A stretch of 64,000 nucleotides of DNA from Halopseudomonas pelagia CL-AP6 (GCF_000410875.1 NZ_AROI01000014.1:124001-188000), one strand, 5' to 3'. Positions 30,524-40,343 are shown, counted from the stretch's first letter. The notes: generated by a model from the sequence alone, not told the origin. Translations and numbers: made by a program.

Positions 30524-31407
30524 TGAGCATCCTGATCAATAAAGACACCAAAGTTATCTGCCAGGGCTTTACTGGCGCACAGGGTACTTTCCACTCTGAG
30601 CAAGCCATCGAGTACGGCACCAAGATGGTTGGCGGCGTGACCCCGGGCAAGGGTGGTACTACTCACCTGGGCCTGCCCGTGTTCAATACCGTTCGCGAAG
30701 CGGTAGAGAAAACTGGCGCCACCGCCAGTGTGATCTACGTTCCTGCTCCGTTCTGCAAGGACTCGATCCTGGAAGCAGCTAATGGCGGCATTGAGCTGAT
30801 CGTGTGCATTACTGAAGGCATCCCGACGCTGGACATGCTCGACTGCAAAGTCGTCTGTGACCAGTTGGGCGTGCGCCTGATCGGGCCTAACTGCCCAGGC
30901 GTTATTACCCCCGGCGAATGCAAGATTGGCATCATGCCCGGTCACATTCACTTGCCAGGCAAGGTCGGTATCGTTTCACGTTCCGGCACCCTGACTTATG
31001 AAGCCGTGAAGCAGACTACAGATGCTGGCTTTGGCCAGTCTACCTGTGTCGGTATCGGTGGTGACCCGATTCCGGGCTCCAACTTCATCGATATCCTGCA
31101 GATGTTCCAGGACGATCCGAAGACCGAAGCTATCGTCATGATCGGCGAGATCGGTGGTAGCGCCGAGGAAGAAGCGGCAGCCTACATCAAGGCCAACGTG
31201 ACCAAGCCAGTTGTGTCCTACATCGCTGGTGTTACGGCACCTGCCGGTAAGCGCATGGGTCACGCCGGCGCAATCATTTCCGGTGGTAAGGGCACGGCAG
31301 ACGAGAAGTTTGCTGCGCTGGAAGATGCGGGTGTTAAAACAGTACGTTCGCTGGCCGATATCGGCGTTGCATTGGCCGAGCTGACCGGTTGGGCTTTGAA
31401 GAAGTAA
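30523..31407 (+). CDS. sucD: Succinyl-CoA synthetase alpha subunit SucD
   Basis: The 294-residue subunit starts [20 protein letters not shown], with the CoA-binding Rossmann domain first, and carries the phosphorylated histidine H247 in [17 protein letters not shown]. The TAATG overlap with sucC ensures equal synthesis of both subunits. A strong terminator follows 20 bases after the stop. Confidence 0.97.
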   Translation: MSILINKDTKVICQGFTGAQGTFHSEQAIEYGTKMVGGVTPGKGGTTHLGLPVFNTVREAVEKTGATASVIYVPAPFCKDSILEAANGGIELIVCITEGIPTLDMLDCKVVCDQLGVRLIGPNCPGVITPGECKIGIMPGHIHLPGKVGIVSRSGTLTYEAVKQTTDAGFGQSTCVGIGGDPIPGSNFIDILQMFQDDPKTEAIVMIGEIGGSAEEEAAAYIKANVTKPVVSYIAGVTAPAGKRMGHAGAIISGGKGTADEKFAALEDAGVKTVRSLADIGVALAELTGWALKK

Positions 31408-31427
31408 TTCTTCTCCCATCAGGCAGT

Positions 31428-31456
31428 AAAAAACCCCGCTTCGGCGGGGTTTTTTA
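31428..31456 (+). terminator. Intrinsic terminator of sucCD
   Basis: AAAAAACCCCGC-ttc-GGCGGGGTTTTTT is a strong GC stem with T run directly after sucD, and it marks the end of the TCA-cycle block. Confidence 0.95.
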
Positions 31457-31566
31457 TGGGTGAGTGTCTTTCATTGGATCCAGTGCTTCTCACCAGTACG
31501 GGCAGCGTGCGAGTGGCTATACTGCCTGTATTAATCCGAATGGTTTTCGCTTGAAGAGGGGCCCGA

Positions 31567-32331
31567 ATGCCCGTGCTACCTGAGCTACCTGATTTTCCCG
31601 ATGCTGGTGCTATCTGGTTCAATTTATTGGCTTTGCTCTGGTTTCTGTTTTGTTGGATAGGTTATACCTTCTATGCGCGGCACAAGGGCCGCGACACCGC
31701 GTGCCTGGCCAGCGTGCTACACCTTTACCGTCAGGACTGGATGAGCCGGTTGTTGATGCGCGAGCAGCGTATTGCTGATGCCAGCGTGATCGGTAATCTG
31801 GAGCGTAATACCGCCTTCTTTGCCTCTAGTACCTTGCTGATACTGGCCGGTTTGATCACGGTGATGGGCGCCACCGACCGAGCGCAAACCTTGCTTCAGG
31901 ATATGCCCTTCGTGGCGACCGTCAGCCGGCAAATGTCGGAGATGAAACTGTTAGTGATGTTGACCATTTTTGTCTACGCGTTTTTTACCTTCTCCTGGGG
32001 TATGCGCCAATACAATTTCGCGTCAGTATTGTTGGGGTCGGCACCGTTGGTGGGTGAGAAGAACGTCACTGAAACAGAGCGCAAAGCTTATGCCGCCAGG
32101 GCGGCTGCGGTGTTATCCATGGCCGGAAATGAGTTCAACCTCGGGTTGCGTGCTTATTATTTTGCCTTGGCTGCACTGACCTGGTTTATCAACCCGCTAT
32201 TCTTTATGGTGACCACGGCCGGTGTAGTCTGGGTATTGTACCGTCGGGAGTTTCATTCGGACGTGCTTGAAGTCATGATGTTCAGCCCAACGGCGGCGGT
32301 TGAGTCGCCCACTCAGGAGAAAGTTGAATGA
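31567..32331 (+). CDS. DUF599 family membrane protein
   Basis: The 254-residue protein has about four hydrophobic segments (FNLLALLWFLFCWIGYTFYA, TAFFASSTLLILAGLITVMG, MLTIFVYAFFTFSWG, a C-terminal pair around FINPLFFMVTTAGVVWVLY) separated by a conserved basic stretch HKGRDTACLASVLHLYRQDW. This pattern is that of DUF599, a family with no established function. The start follows AGAGGGG. It overlaps the next gene by 4 bp, so the two are one operon. Confidence 0.8.
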   Translation: MPVLPELPDFPDAGAIWFNLLALLWFLFCWIGYTFYARHKGRDTACLASVLHLYRQDWMSRLLMREQRIADASVIGNLERNTAFFASSTLLILAGLITVMGATDRAQTLLQDMPFVATVSRQMSEMKLLVMLTIFVYAFFTFSWGMRQYNFASVLLGSAPLVGEKNVTETERKAYAARAAAVLSMAGNEFNLGLRAYYFALAALTWFINPLFFMVTTAGVVWVLYRREFHSDVLEVMMFSPTAAVESPTQEKVE

Positions 32332-32723
32332 GCTTTCCATTATGGTGTCTGTTTTTTGCAGCCCTGTTGATCGTATTTACCAAAGCGCCGGTGGCTGTAG
32401 CTATGGCCAGAAGCAGCGATAAAGGTTACGACAATCGTCATCCGCGGGCGCAACAGGCTGCGTTAACCGGGTGGGGCGCGCGCGCCATGGCGGCACATTC
32501 TAATATGCTGGAGGCTTTTCCGTTATTTGCAGCGGGCGTTCTGGTGGCGCAGGTAACCAATACTCAGGGCTTTACAATCAACCTGTTGGCTGCGCTATTC
32601 ATTATTTCGCGGGTTGCCTACACAGTCCTTTATCTGATGAATCTGGATAAGGTGCGTAGCCTGGTCTGGGGCGTCGGTTTTATCAGCTGTCTGGGACTGC
32701 TGCTTTCACCTGCTTTAGCTTGA
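32328..32723 (+). CDS. MAPEG family membrane protein
   Basis: The 131-residue protein has four membrane helices and the MAPEG-like segment NRHPRAQQAALTGWGARAMA then AHSNMLEAFPLFAAGVLVA. The family includes microsomal glutathione transferases and eicosanoid enzymes; bacterial small members are mostly uncharacterised. It is translationally coupled (ATGA) to the DUF599 gene. Confidence 0.85.
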   Translation: MSFPLWCLFFAALLIVFTKAPVAVAMARSSDKGYDNRHPRAQQAALTGWGARAMAAHSNMLEAFPLFAAGVLVAQVTNTQGFTINLLAALFIISRVAYTVLYLMNLDKVRSLVWGVGFISCLGLLLSPALA

Positions 32724-32872
32724 AGCCTGTTTTAGTATGAACCCCATGGTTTTCTGTAGCCACTGGTTTGATGCTAAATGCTTTAATGCCAATAGCGCGG
32801 CTGTAAATCTGGCGGGGTTCAGCTGGAAGGTTCAGGCCGGGATGTTCTGAAAGGTATTGGAGGCAAGGAAGA

Positions 32873-32896
32873 GGGCATGCCCAGACGGGCATGCCC
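32873..32896 (-). terminator. Hairpin after the acidic lipoprotein gene
   Basis: GGGCATGCCC-agac-GGGCATGCCC: each arm is itself palindromic and the two arms pair over 10 bp. On the minus strand it lies seven bases beyond the lipoprotein stop and is followed by TCTTCCTT, a weak T tract. Confidence 0.6.
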
Positions 32897-32903
32897 GAAA
32901 GCA

Positions 32904-33257
32904 TTACTCTTCCATGCTTTCTTCGATCGAATCTCTGGTTTCTGCAGCGGAATCGCGAACGTCACCCGCTTTTTCTTTCACATAGTCAGCGCTATCTTCA
33001 TAAGCCTCACCGACGGCATCGCCAGCATCTTCCATGTTGTCCCGAGTCCGTTCACTCATGGACTCTTCGTTACCGGTTGCTTCACGAGCTTTCAGCTCTG
33101 CAGCTTCGCCCGCTTCTTCCGCAGCCTCGCCCATGCTTTCCATGGATTCAGACATGGAATCAGCAGCATCGTCCATTTTGTCTTCAGGCTCTTGCTGGCA
33201 GGCTGCCAATAAACCCAGACTAGCCATCAGAACGGCCGTTGCGCACAATTTTTTCAT
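32904..33257 (-). CDS. Small acidic lipoprotein, uncharacterised
   Basis: The 117-residue protein begins MKKLCATAVLMASLGLLAAC, a lipoprotein signal peptide with the lipid-bearing Cys near residue 20. The mature part is almost entirely Glu, Asp, Ala, Ser and Met with short repeats such as DSMSESMESMGEAAEEAGEA and KAGDVRDSAAETRDSIEES, predicted as one long helix or coiled coil. This resembles LEA/YtxH-like or stress-induced lipoproteins of Pseudomonas but I cannot name it. ATG 33257 follows AAGGAG, which excludes the longer frame. Confidence 0.72.
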   Translation of the reverse strand: MKKLCATAVLMASLGLLAACQQEPEDKMDDAADSMSESMESMGEAAEEAGEAAELKAREATGNEESMSERTRDNMEDAGDAVGEAYEDSADYVKEKAGDVRDSAAETRDSIEESMEE

Positions 33258-33436
33258 CGATTTCTCCTTGGTGATGATTATCATAAGCTTAGTCCGGAAA
33301 GTTTTATAATAGTTCCTCGGCTCTCACTCGAACTTCGATAGCATCACCCACTTGTGGAGTCTGTTGCGGCTTCTGTTTATTATGACGGCCCTTAGGTGGC
33401 CCGTGCTGCGGCGGTTGGCCCGTATCGAGAAACTGT

Positions 33437-33904
33437 ATGACTAATATTCCAGAACGCGCCCGAAGTTTCCTGTCTGTACTGCGGCATTGTCAGGTCCTGG
33501 GGATGACCGTAGAGCAAGCTGACGAGCACGGGCTTATTATCAAACTGCCCTACAGCCCAGCCATTATAGGTAACCCGGTGAGCGGCGTCGTGCATGGTGG
33601 TGCGATTACTACGCTGATGGATACCTGCTGTGGTATTTCCACTGTGTGCTACCTGCCCGAGTTTGAAATCTGTCCGACGCTGGATCTGCGCATCGATTAC
33701 ATGCATCCAGCCGAGCCGGGCAGGGCCATTTATGGCTTTGCCCAGTGCTACCGGATTTCGCCGACAGTGATTTTTACCCGTGGGGTCGCCTACCAGGATG
33801 ATCGTGAGCAACCGATCGCCCACGTGGTGGGCACTTTTATGCGCATGGGCAAACCGGATGCGAAAGGGCAGCTGTCCCGCCAGATTGATGGAGAGGTGCA
33901 ATGA
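33437..33904 (+). CDS. PaaI-family hotdog thioesterase
   Basis: The 155-residue protein has the hotdog core with NPVSGVVHGGAITTLMDTCCG, where HGG and the following Asp mark the PaaI/YdiI-type thioesterase active site. It probably hydrolyses an acyl- or aryl-CoA. It overlaps a second thioesterase gene by 4 bp, and the two share the same motif layout, so they look like a tandem duplication or a heteromeric pair. Confidence 0.82.
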   Translation: MTNIPERARSFLSVLRHCQVLGMTVEQADEHGLIIKLPYSPAIIGNPVSGVVHGGAITTLMDTCCGISTVCYLPEFEICPTLDLRIDYMHPAEPGRAIYGFAQCYRISPTVIFTRGVAYQDDREQPIAHVVGTFMRMGKPDAKGQLSRQIDGEVQ

Positions 33905-34347
33905 CGCTGACTACCGCGCAAATCGAGCAGTTGGTAATAGATGCGCACGATACCGGCAATTTTGCCCCTTTGGTGGCAAGCATTCCGTATGCTACTACTA
34001 TAGGCATGCAGGTACTAAGGCTTGGTGAGGAAGTGGTATTTCACCTGCCCATCGCCAAGGACAATATCGGCAATCCGGTGTTGCCAGCGCTGCACGGTGG
34101 GGTCATCGCCGGTTTTATGGAGCAAGCAGCGATGCTGCACCTGATGATCTCCATGAGCAGTTCAAGCTTTCCTAAAATAATCGATTTTTCCATCGACTAC
34201 CTTCGTGCAGGTCTATACAAAGACACTTATGCCACCTGTCAGGTATGGCGCCAGGGCAGGCGAGTAGGTAATGTGGCGATAACCGCCTGGCAGACTCGGT
34301 CTAACGAGCCGATAGCCACCGCGAGGGCGCATTTCAAGCTGGATTGA
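33901..34347 (+). CDS. Second PaaI-family hotdog thioesterase
   Basis: The 148-residue protein carries NPVLPALHGGVIAGFMEQAAM, matching the HGG motif of the preceding protein but with Glu (ME) instead of Asp after the glycines, a substitution also seen in active relatives. Later strands (IDFSIDYLRAG) match the family. ATGA coupling joins it to the first thioesterase gene. Substrate unknown. Confidence 0.82.
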   Translation: MTLTTAQIEQLVIDAHDTGNFAPLVASIPYATTIGMQVLRLGEEVVFHLPIAKDNIGNPVLPALHGGVIAGFMEQAAMLHLMISMSSSSFPKIIDFSIDYLRAGLYKDTYATCQVWRQGRRVGNVAITAWQTRSNEPIATARAHFKLD

Positions 34348-34430
34348 CTGACCGTTGGTGGCGACATAACCAGACCCGCGGGCTGACAGATCATCCTCAC
34401 AAACCACTTACGCATTGGGAATGTGCAGAC

Positions 34431-35441
34431 ATGGATGCCTTGTTGATCGTCAGCGGTGTTGTCGTGGTGCTGATTGCCTGGGCCTGGTTGGTATTGAATG
34501 CCAGAGCCCTGGGCGTCGGCCCGCTGCTGCTCGCCATTTTCCTGCCGTTGGTGACCCTGGTGTTGCGGCGGCGCGGTTATGCGCTGATACCTCGGTTGCT
34601 GCTGTTGCTGGGCCTGGCATTTATTCTGCTGGGGGCGGCCTTGCTGCACCGCGACCAACCAGAGCGGTTCGATGCGTTAATGGCCGGCGACTGGATCCCA
34701 TCCCGGTCGGCTCAAGGCGACATCGAAGGCGAGTTGATGGGTCAGCGCTTTCTACCTGACCGGGTGTTCTGGAACAACAACGAGCTGGTTTTGGTGGAGG
34801 GCGAGGGCGAGCGCGTCCGTCGATCGCTGACTATCCGCTTCGCCAGCGTCCCGGGTGCGCTGCGCCAGCGACGGGTTGAGCGTTTGCCGGGTGATCTGGG
34901 CCCCGGTCCGGAACTGGTAATGCAGTGGTATACCGGTGCACTAAAGGCGCCTGGGCTGCGTCGGGTGGTTGATGGCTACACAATGAGCCTGGAATTCAAT
35001 CCGCAGCCCGATGGTCGCACTCGGGTAAATATGCACCTGCATCTGCCCAGCCAGGATGCTACGCGACTGGCCGGGGAGGTCTGGCTGGAAGAGACGCCGG
35101 CATGGCTTAAGACGCTTGAGCGCGAATCAGCTAGGTCACAGCCTGCTGCGCCCGCTAACCGAGCGGTTGTGCAGCCGAGTGTGCGGCTGCCGGTGGAGCC
35201 GCAGCTGGGCCAATGGCAAAGGATCAGCCTGCTTGCGCTGCTGGATGAACCAGAATTGTTTCTCGGCCAGAATGTCAGGTTAGTCACCGTCACGGATCGT
35301 GTATATGAAGGGCGGTTGAAAGCCGTGAGTGGCGACCAACGGGTCGTCATAGCGCAGCCGCGTGGCCCCAATCAGGTGGATTACCATTTTCACCCGCTGG
35401 ATATTCTCAGCCTGGAAGTGCGCTACCGTTCCACGCGGTGA
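34431..35441 (+). CDS. Conserved membrane protein of unknown function
   Basis: I do not recognise a named family. The 336-residue protein has three N-terminal hydrophobic segments (ALLIVSGVVVVLIAWAWLVL, LGVGPLLLAIFLPLVTLVL, LLLLLGLAFILLGAALL) and then a soluble part of about 260 residues, including ELVLVEGEGERVRRSLTIRF and a C-terminal domain LFLGQNVRLVTVTDRVYEGRLKAV that looks like a small SH3/Sm-type beta barrel. The start ATG 34431 is preferred; the frame extends upstream to a TTG overlapping the thioesterase stop. It lies upstream of htpG. Confidence 0.6.
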   Translation: MDALLIVSGVVVVLIAWAWLVLNARALGVGPLLLAIFLPLVTLVLRRRGYALIPRLLLLLGLAFILLGAALLHRDQPERFDALMAGDWIPSRSAQGDIEGELMGQRFLPDRVFWNNNELVLVEGEGERVRRSLTIRFASVPGALRQRRVERLPGDLGPGPELVMQWYTGALKAPGLRRVVDGYTMSLEFNPQPDGRTRVNMHLHLPSQDATRLAGEVWLEETPAWLKTLERESARSQPAAPANRAVVQPSVRLPVEPQLGQWQRISLLALLDEPELFLGQNVRLVTVTDRVYEGRLKAVSGDQRVVIAQPRGPNQVDYHFHPLDILSLEVRYRSTR

Positions 35442-35596
35442 CTTGAATTCTTCGCAGTTGTCCCCATTAAAGGCCCATCAGCTCGGTAAGCGAATGCCTT
35501 CGTTGCCGAGTTTTCCGTCATTGTCTCAACAACCTCATGTGGGGCTGAGGGCCTTGACTGAAAATGCCTAGAGAAACCAAAGGGAGACAACCGAAG

Positions 35597-37501
35597 ATGA
35601 CCGTGGAAGCCCATAAGGAAACGCTTGGATTTCAGACTGAGGTGAAGCAGCTGCTGCATCTGATGATCCATTCGATGTATTCGAACAAGGAGATCTTTCT
35701 CCGCGAGCTGATTTCCAACGCCTCTGATGCCTCTGACAAGCTGCGCTTTGAAGCGATTGCCAAGCCTGAACTGCTGGAAGATCAACCGAATATCGGCATT
35801 CGTATCAGCTCGGATGAAACTGCTAACACGCTGACCATTGAAGACAATGGCATTGGCATGTCCCGCGACGAAGTGATCGAGAACCTGGGCACCATCGCCA
35901 AGTCCGGCACTGCTGCCTTTATGCAGCAACTGACCGGAGATCAGAAGAAAGATGCGAGTTTGATTGGCCAGTTTGGGGTGGGTTTTTACAGTGCCTTTAT
36001 CGTTGCCGATAAGGTCGAGGTATTTACCCGTCGCGCTGGCCTGGAAAATGACGAAGGCGTGCGCTGGGAATCCGCTGGCGAAGGCGAATTCACCATCGAG
36101 AATGTCACCAAAGCCGAGCGTGGCACGCGCATTGTACTGCATCTGAAGGCGGCCGAATCCGAATTTGCCGATGGCTGGCGTTTGCGCAATGTGGTGAAGA
36201 AATACTCCGACCACATCTCCCTGCCTATCGAATTGCCCAAGCAGCATATGGGTGACGACAAGGACAAGCCTGCTGAGCTGGAATGGGAAACGGTTAACCG
36301 TGCCAGCGCACTCTGGACTCGTGCTCGTACCGAGGTGAAGGACGAGGAGTACCAGGAGTTCTACAAGCATGTGGCCCATGACTTTGAAAACCCGCTGAGC
36401 TGGAGCCATAACAAGGTTGAAGGCAAGCTTGAGTACACCAGCCTGCTGTATGTGCCAGCCCGTGCTCCCTTTGATCTGTACCAGCGCGAAGCCCCGCGCG
36501 GCCTGAAACTGTATGTGCAGCGCGTGTTCATCATGGACGATGCCGAGCAGTTCCTGCCGCTTTACCTGCGCTTTATCAAGGGTGTGGTTGACTCCAACGA
36601 TCTGTCATTGAACGTATCACGCGAGATCCTGCAGAAAGATCCGGCCATCGACAGCATGAAGTCGGCATTGACCAAGCGCGTGCTGGATATGCTGGAAAAA
36701 CTGGCTAAGAAAGAGCCTGAGCAGTACGCCACCTTCTGGAAAAATTTCGGCAGCGTGTTGAAAGAAGGCCCGGCCGAAGACTTCGCCAACCGCGAGAAAA
36801 TTGCCGGCTTACTGCGCTTTGCTTCCACCCAGCAGAACGACGACAGCGAAGTGGTCAGTCTCGATGCCTATGTAGAGCGCATGCAGGAAGGTCAGGACAA
36901 GATCTACTACCTGACCGGCGAGCGTTACAACCAGGTAAAAAACAGTCCGCACCTGGAAATCTTCCGCAAGAAGGGTATCGAGGTGCTGCTGCTCACTGAT
37001 CGTATCGACGAGTGGCTGATGAGCCATTTGACCGAGTATCAGGGCAAGAGCTTCGTCGACATCGCTCGCGGTGACCTGGATCTGGGCAAGTTGGAGGCTG
37101 ATGAGGACAAGCAAGCTCAGGAAGAAGCGGCCAAGGCCAAAGCCGACCTGGTGCAGCGCATCAAGGACGTGCTCAGCGACAGTGTTGAAGACGTCAAGGT
37201 CTCGCACCGCCTGACTGACTCACCGGCCGTATTGGTGATCAATGAAGACGGCATGGGTTTGCAGATGCGCAAGATCCTCGAGGCTACGGGTCAGCCTGCG
37301 CCGGAAAGCAAACCGATTATGGAGATCAACCCGGCCCATCCGCTGCTGGATAAGCTCGATAAGGAGCAGGATGAGGCGCGCTTTGGCGATCTAAGCCACA
37401 TCCTGTTCGACCAGGCAGCGCTGGCGGCTGGCGAGAGCCTTCAGGACCCGGGTGCCTATGTGCGCCGGCTGAATGCGCTGCTGGTGGAACTCAGCAAGTA
37501 A
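35597..37501 (+). CDS. htpG: Molecular chaperone HtpG (Hsp90)
   Basis: The 634-residue cytosolic chaperone has the GHKL ATPase domain with [28 protein letters not shown] and [19 protein letters not shown], the middle domain with [15 protein letters not shown] and [13 protein letters not shown], and the C-terminal dimerisation domain. ATG 35597 gives the family N terminus ([19 protein letters not shown]) and follows a GGGAGA; the upstream in-frame ATG at 35564 adds eleven unlikely residues. Confidence 0.97.
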   Translation: MTVEAHKETLGFQTEVKQLLHLMIHSMYSNKEIFLRELISNASDASDKLRFEAIAKPELLEDQPNIGIRISSDETANTLTIEDNGIGMSRDEVIENLGTIAKSGTAAFMQQLTGDQKKDASLIGQFGVGFYSAFIVADKVEVFTRRAGLENDEGVRWESAGEGEFTIENVTKAERGTRIVLHLKAAESEFADGWRLRNVVKKYSDHISLPIELPKQHMGDDKDKPAELEWETVNRASALWTRARTEVKDEEYQEFYKHVAHDFENPLSWSHNKVEGKLEYTSLLYVPARAPFDLYQREAPRGLKLYVQRVFIMDDAEQFLPLYLRFIKGVVDSNDLSLNVSREILQKDPAIDSMKSALTKRVLDMLEKLAKKEPEQYATFWKNFGSVLKEGPAEDFANREKIAGLLRFASTQQNDDSEVVSLDAYVERMQEGQDKIYYLTGERYNQVKNSPHLEIFRKKGIEVLLLTDRIDEWLMSHLTEYQGKSFVDIARGDLDLGKLEADEDKQAQEEAAKAKADLVQRIKDVLSDSVEDVKVSHRLTDSPAVLVINEDGMGLQMRKILEATGQPAPESKPIMEINPAHPLLDKLDKEQDEARFGDLSHILFDQAALAAGESLQDPGAYVRRLNALLVELSK

Positions 37502-37526
37502 GCAGCAAGGCATTAACAGTGTGAAC

Positions 37527-37562
37527 AAAGGGCTCAGTCATTCAGGTGACTGGGCCTTTTTA
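37527..37562 (+). terminator. Intrinsic terminator of htpG
   Basis: GGCTCAGTCA-ttcagg-TGACTGGGCC followed by TTTTTATT, 25 bases after the htpG stop. Confidence 0.88.
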
Positions 37563-37700
37563 TTGGCGGCCTAAACGTCAACATGATGTGACGGGACGCG
37601 CACGCCTGGGTCCGAGCGTCTAAGCTGAAATCCAAACATACCTACTTGCATCCATAGCCACATCCCCCCCTGAATGAACTTTTTTGACCAGGAGCCCACA

Positions 37701-38477
37701 ATGAGAAAGACTCTGACTACCATGTTAATACTTGGCGCCGTAGGCATGGCGCAGGCAGAAATGGTGACCCAGCCCGTTGCTTACGAGATTGATGGCGAAG
37801 CCTATGAAGGCGTGCTGGTCTATGACGGTTCGGTACAGGACAAGCGTCCCGGACTATTGATGGTGCCCAATTGGATGGGCATGACCGATAACGCGCTGAA
37901 AAAGGCCTACCGTGCGGGCGGTTCTGACTATGTGGTGTTTGTCGCTGACATGTACGGCAAGTCGGTGCGCCCCAGTAACGCAGAGGAGGCCAGGGACGCT
38001 GCTACCTTTGTACGGTCGGACCGGCTGCTGATGCGCGAGCGCGTGAATGCAGCGCTGGAGGTCTTCAAACAGAGCGATCTCGCGGTGTTGGACAGCTCAA
38101 AAATGGGTGCCATTGGCTTCTGTTTCGGCGGTGGCGTGGTATTGGAACTGGCACGTTCCGGTACTGACATTGATGGCGTGGTGTCCTTCCACGGTAATCT
38201 GGATACGCCTGAACTCGACGACGCCAAGGCGATCAAATCGCCGGTATTGGTGCTGAACGGCGCGGATGATCCTGCGGTGCCCGCCGAACAAATTCGCACT
38301 TTCGAGAAAGAGATGCGTGACGCCGAGGTGGATTGGCAGTTCGTCAATTACGGCGGTGCGGTGCATTCCTTCACCGATCCGACGGCCGCTACGCCGGGCC
38401 GCAATGAGTACCACCCTCAGGTAGCAGCACGTGCATTCGCCGCGATGCAGCTATTTTTTGCGCAAAGCATGGAATAA
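37701..38477 (+). CDS. Dienelactone hydrolase family protein, exported
   Basis: The 258-residue alpha/beta hydrolase has a signal peptide (MRKTLTTMLILGAVGMAQAE, cleavage probably after AQA) and the catalytic triad C141 in GFCFGGG, D190 in GADDPAVP and H222 in GGAVHSFTD, which is the Cys-Asp-His arrangement of dienelactone hydrolases. It probably acts in the periplasm on esters or lactones; the substrate is unknown. The start ATG follows AGGAG. P. aeruginosa has a homologue next to htpG, which supports vertical inheritance. Confidence 0.85.
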   Translation: MRKTLTTMLILGAVGMAQAEMVTQPVAYEIDGEAYEGVLVYDGSVQDKRPGLLMVPNWMGMTDNALKKAYRAGGSDYVVFVADMYGKSVRPSNAEEARDAATFVRSDRLLMRERVNAALEVFKQSDLAVLDSSKMGAIGFCFGGGVVLELARSGTDIDGVVSFHGNLDTPELDDAKAIKSPVLVLNGADDPAVPAEQIRTFEKEMRDAEVDWQFVNYGGAVHSFTDPTAATPGRNEYHPQVAARAFAAMQLFFAQSME

Positions 38478-38836
38478 CCTCGCTTTGATCCACTATCCGC
38501 TTGGCTGCAGCGACCCTGCAGAACGCCTGCAGGGTCGCTGAACAGTGAGGAGCGCCCGGGTTAGTCAGGTTATTCATGGTGGTGATGACACGTACTCGAG
38601 ATGGCTGGGCCTGCGTTGCTATGCCAGGTCTTTGCCGCAGACCTTGTTATGGCTGGCTTTGAGTCACTCCTGCGGGCTTTTTCTATCGTCGTTTGTGGCT
38701 CTGGAAAGCATGCTGCAGGCTGTGCACATTTATCTTTACAGGCGGCATAATGGACCCCGTCGTGGAACGCCGTACTGAACAGTGCGTGCCGTTCATTGAC
38801 CTAAAAGAATAATTTAAACGTCACGGAGAGTCTGCT
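38478..38836. other. 359-bp intergenic region with a perfect hairpin
   Basis: The stretch between the hydrolase and the permease contains one strong inverted repeat (38508-38540). I see no supported ORF; a 77-codon frame at 38545-38778 has a composition unlike its neighbours and no ribosome-binding site. The permease ribosome-binding site GGAGA is at its end. Confidence 0.6.
38508..38540. repeat. Perfect 14-bp inverted repeat
   Basis: CAGCGACCCTGCAG-aacgc-CTGCAGGGTCGCTG is a perfect hairpin 30 bases after the hydrolase stop with no following T run. It may end the transcript in a Rho-assisted way or protect the 3' end of the mRNA. Confidence 0.75.
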
Positions 38837-40186
38837 ATGTCCAAACCCGAATTGCCCGGTTGGCGCTGGGGCCCCTTTACCTTCCGCATGCCGTTCTATC
38901 ACACCCGGTTTTATTGGCAGGAAGCGATGCAGGGCCTGTTTGTGGCTGCTGCAACCGGCTTGGCGCTGGTGCCACTGATGATGGAGTTCTTTGGGCTCGG
39001 GTTTGAAGAAGCAGTAGCGGTATCGATGATCCATTCTGCGATCATTGCCTCGGCGATTATTGTGTTCGGTGAACCCTACGCGCCCGGGTGGATTACGCCA
39101 GCACTGCCCTTGGTGCTGGCCTATGTACTGGGCGGCTATGATGATCCGGCTTCCCGCTGGCAGGCGATGACCGCACTGTCTCTGAACTTTGCTGCATTAT
39201 TGTTTATTCTGGGTATTTCCGGACTGGGTAAGAAGTTCGTGCTCTGGCTGCCTGATACGCTCAAGGCCGGTATCATTCTTGGTGCTGCGATTGCCGCACT
39301 CAAACGCGTATTTATCGACGACGCCGACCGCTTTCTGCTACAGCAACCCATTGCCATCACTCTGGCCTGCGCGGTGTGCCTGATTTTTGCCTTCTCGCTG
39401 CCAATGCAGAAGCTCAAGCTTAAGTACAAGGCGTTTGCGATCATTGGCGCGCTAGGCCTGCTACCTGGTTTCATCATCGCAGCGGTCGTCGGCCCGATGG
39501 TCGGCGAGGTGACCTATGATATCCAGTGGGGGATCTTGATCCCGCCGGTTGGCGCTGCCTGGGCACAAATGTCGCCCTTTGCGATTGGTTGGCCAAGCCT
39601 GGAGATGTTTCTGCAGGGCATCCCCCTGGCAATCATCACCTATGTAATTCTGTTCGGCGACATGGTCACCGGTAACGAGGTGATTCGTGACGGCCTGACT
39701 GCGCGCCATGATGAGCATATCGACATCAATCCGACCCGCACGCATATTTCTGTAGCGATCCGCAACGCGGTGATGGGGGTGGCAGCACCGTTTTTCCCGA
39801 CTCAGGGCACTATGTGGACCGGCGTGCAGGTGATCATTGTGCAGCGCTGGAAGCTGGGCAAAGAGAACATGAACAGCCTGCACAGCGGCCTTGCCTCCTA
39901 TTACCTGATGGGCCTGCCGATCATGTTCTTCGTGTTGCCGCTGCTTACAGGGCTACAGCCGTTGCTGGGTATCGCGCTCTCGCTAACATTGGTGCTGACA
40001 GGTTTCGCTTGTGCTTATGTGGCCATGTCCATTCCGCAGAACAACACTTCGCGCGGCACCGTAGTGCTGATTGGCGCTGCCTTGGCATTCTTCGAACCCT
40101 GGATCGGTCTGACTTTCGGTGTGTTGGCGACGCTGCTGCTGGTCGGCTGGGATGTCAACCGCGACCCGATTCCGCACGAGGACTAA
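38837..40186 (+). CDS. Polytopic permease, NCS2/solute-carrier-23-like
   Basis: The 449-residue membrane protein has about twelve to fourteen hydrophobic segments. The long first loop and segments such as FVAAATGLALVPLMMEFFGL, SGLGKKFVLWLPDTLKAGII and LGAAIAALKRVF recall the nucleobase/ascorbate (NCS2, SLC23) and SulP superfamily fold, but I see no exact NCS2 signature and the assignment is tentative. A conserved-looking polar stretch FGDMVTGNEVIRDGLTARHD may be the substrate region. It appears to be a single-gene unit with a GGAGA ribosome-binding site. Substrate unknown. Confidence 0.55.
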   Translation: MSKPELPGWRWGPFTFRMPFYHTRFYWQEAMQGLFVAAATGLALVPLMMEFFGLGFEEAVAVSMIHSAIIASAIIVFGEPYAPGWITPALPLVLAYVLGGYDDPASRWQAMTALSLNFAALLFILGISGLGKKFVLWLPDTLKAGIILGAAIAALKRVFIDDADRFLLQQPIAITLACAVCLIFAFSLPMQKLKLKYKAFAIIGALGLLPGFIIAAVVGPMVGEVTYDIQWGILIPPVGAAWAQMSPFAIGWPSLEMFLQGIPLAIITYVILFGDMVTGNEVIRDGLTARHDEHIDINPTRTHISVAIRNAVMGVAAPFFPTQGTMWTGVQVIIVQRWKLGKENMNSLHSGLASYYLMGLPIMFFVLPLLTGLQPLLGIALSLTLVLTGFACAYVAMSIPQNNTSRGTVVLIGAALAFFEPWIGLTFGVLATLLLVGWDVNRDPIPHED

Positions 40187-40192
40187 GTGAGG

Positions 40193-40212
40193 GGAGGGCC
40201 TTCGGACCCTCC
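40193..40212 (+). terminator. Hairpin after the permease gene
   Basis: GGAGGG-ccttcgga-CCCTCC lies six bases after the permease stop but has no T run, so termination is only possible. Confidence 0.4.
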
Positions 40213-40343
40213 AGCCGTAAGCGACAGATTGCCAGGCCCCCAATCACGGGATGTCCTGCAATGGGAAGGCTGTTGGGAAAGGCTTGACTTCGTTAGGCCA
40301 GGAATCACACTAAGGCCGCTTGTCGCTTGCCTAAGGAAATCCC

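Noticed and set aside
38545-38778. 77-codon frame between the hydrolase and permease genes
   Set aside because: No ribosome-binding site, no homology recognised, and it begins right after a hairpin in non-coding sequence.
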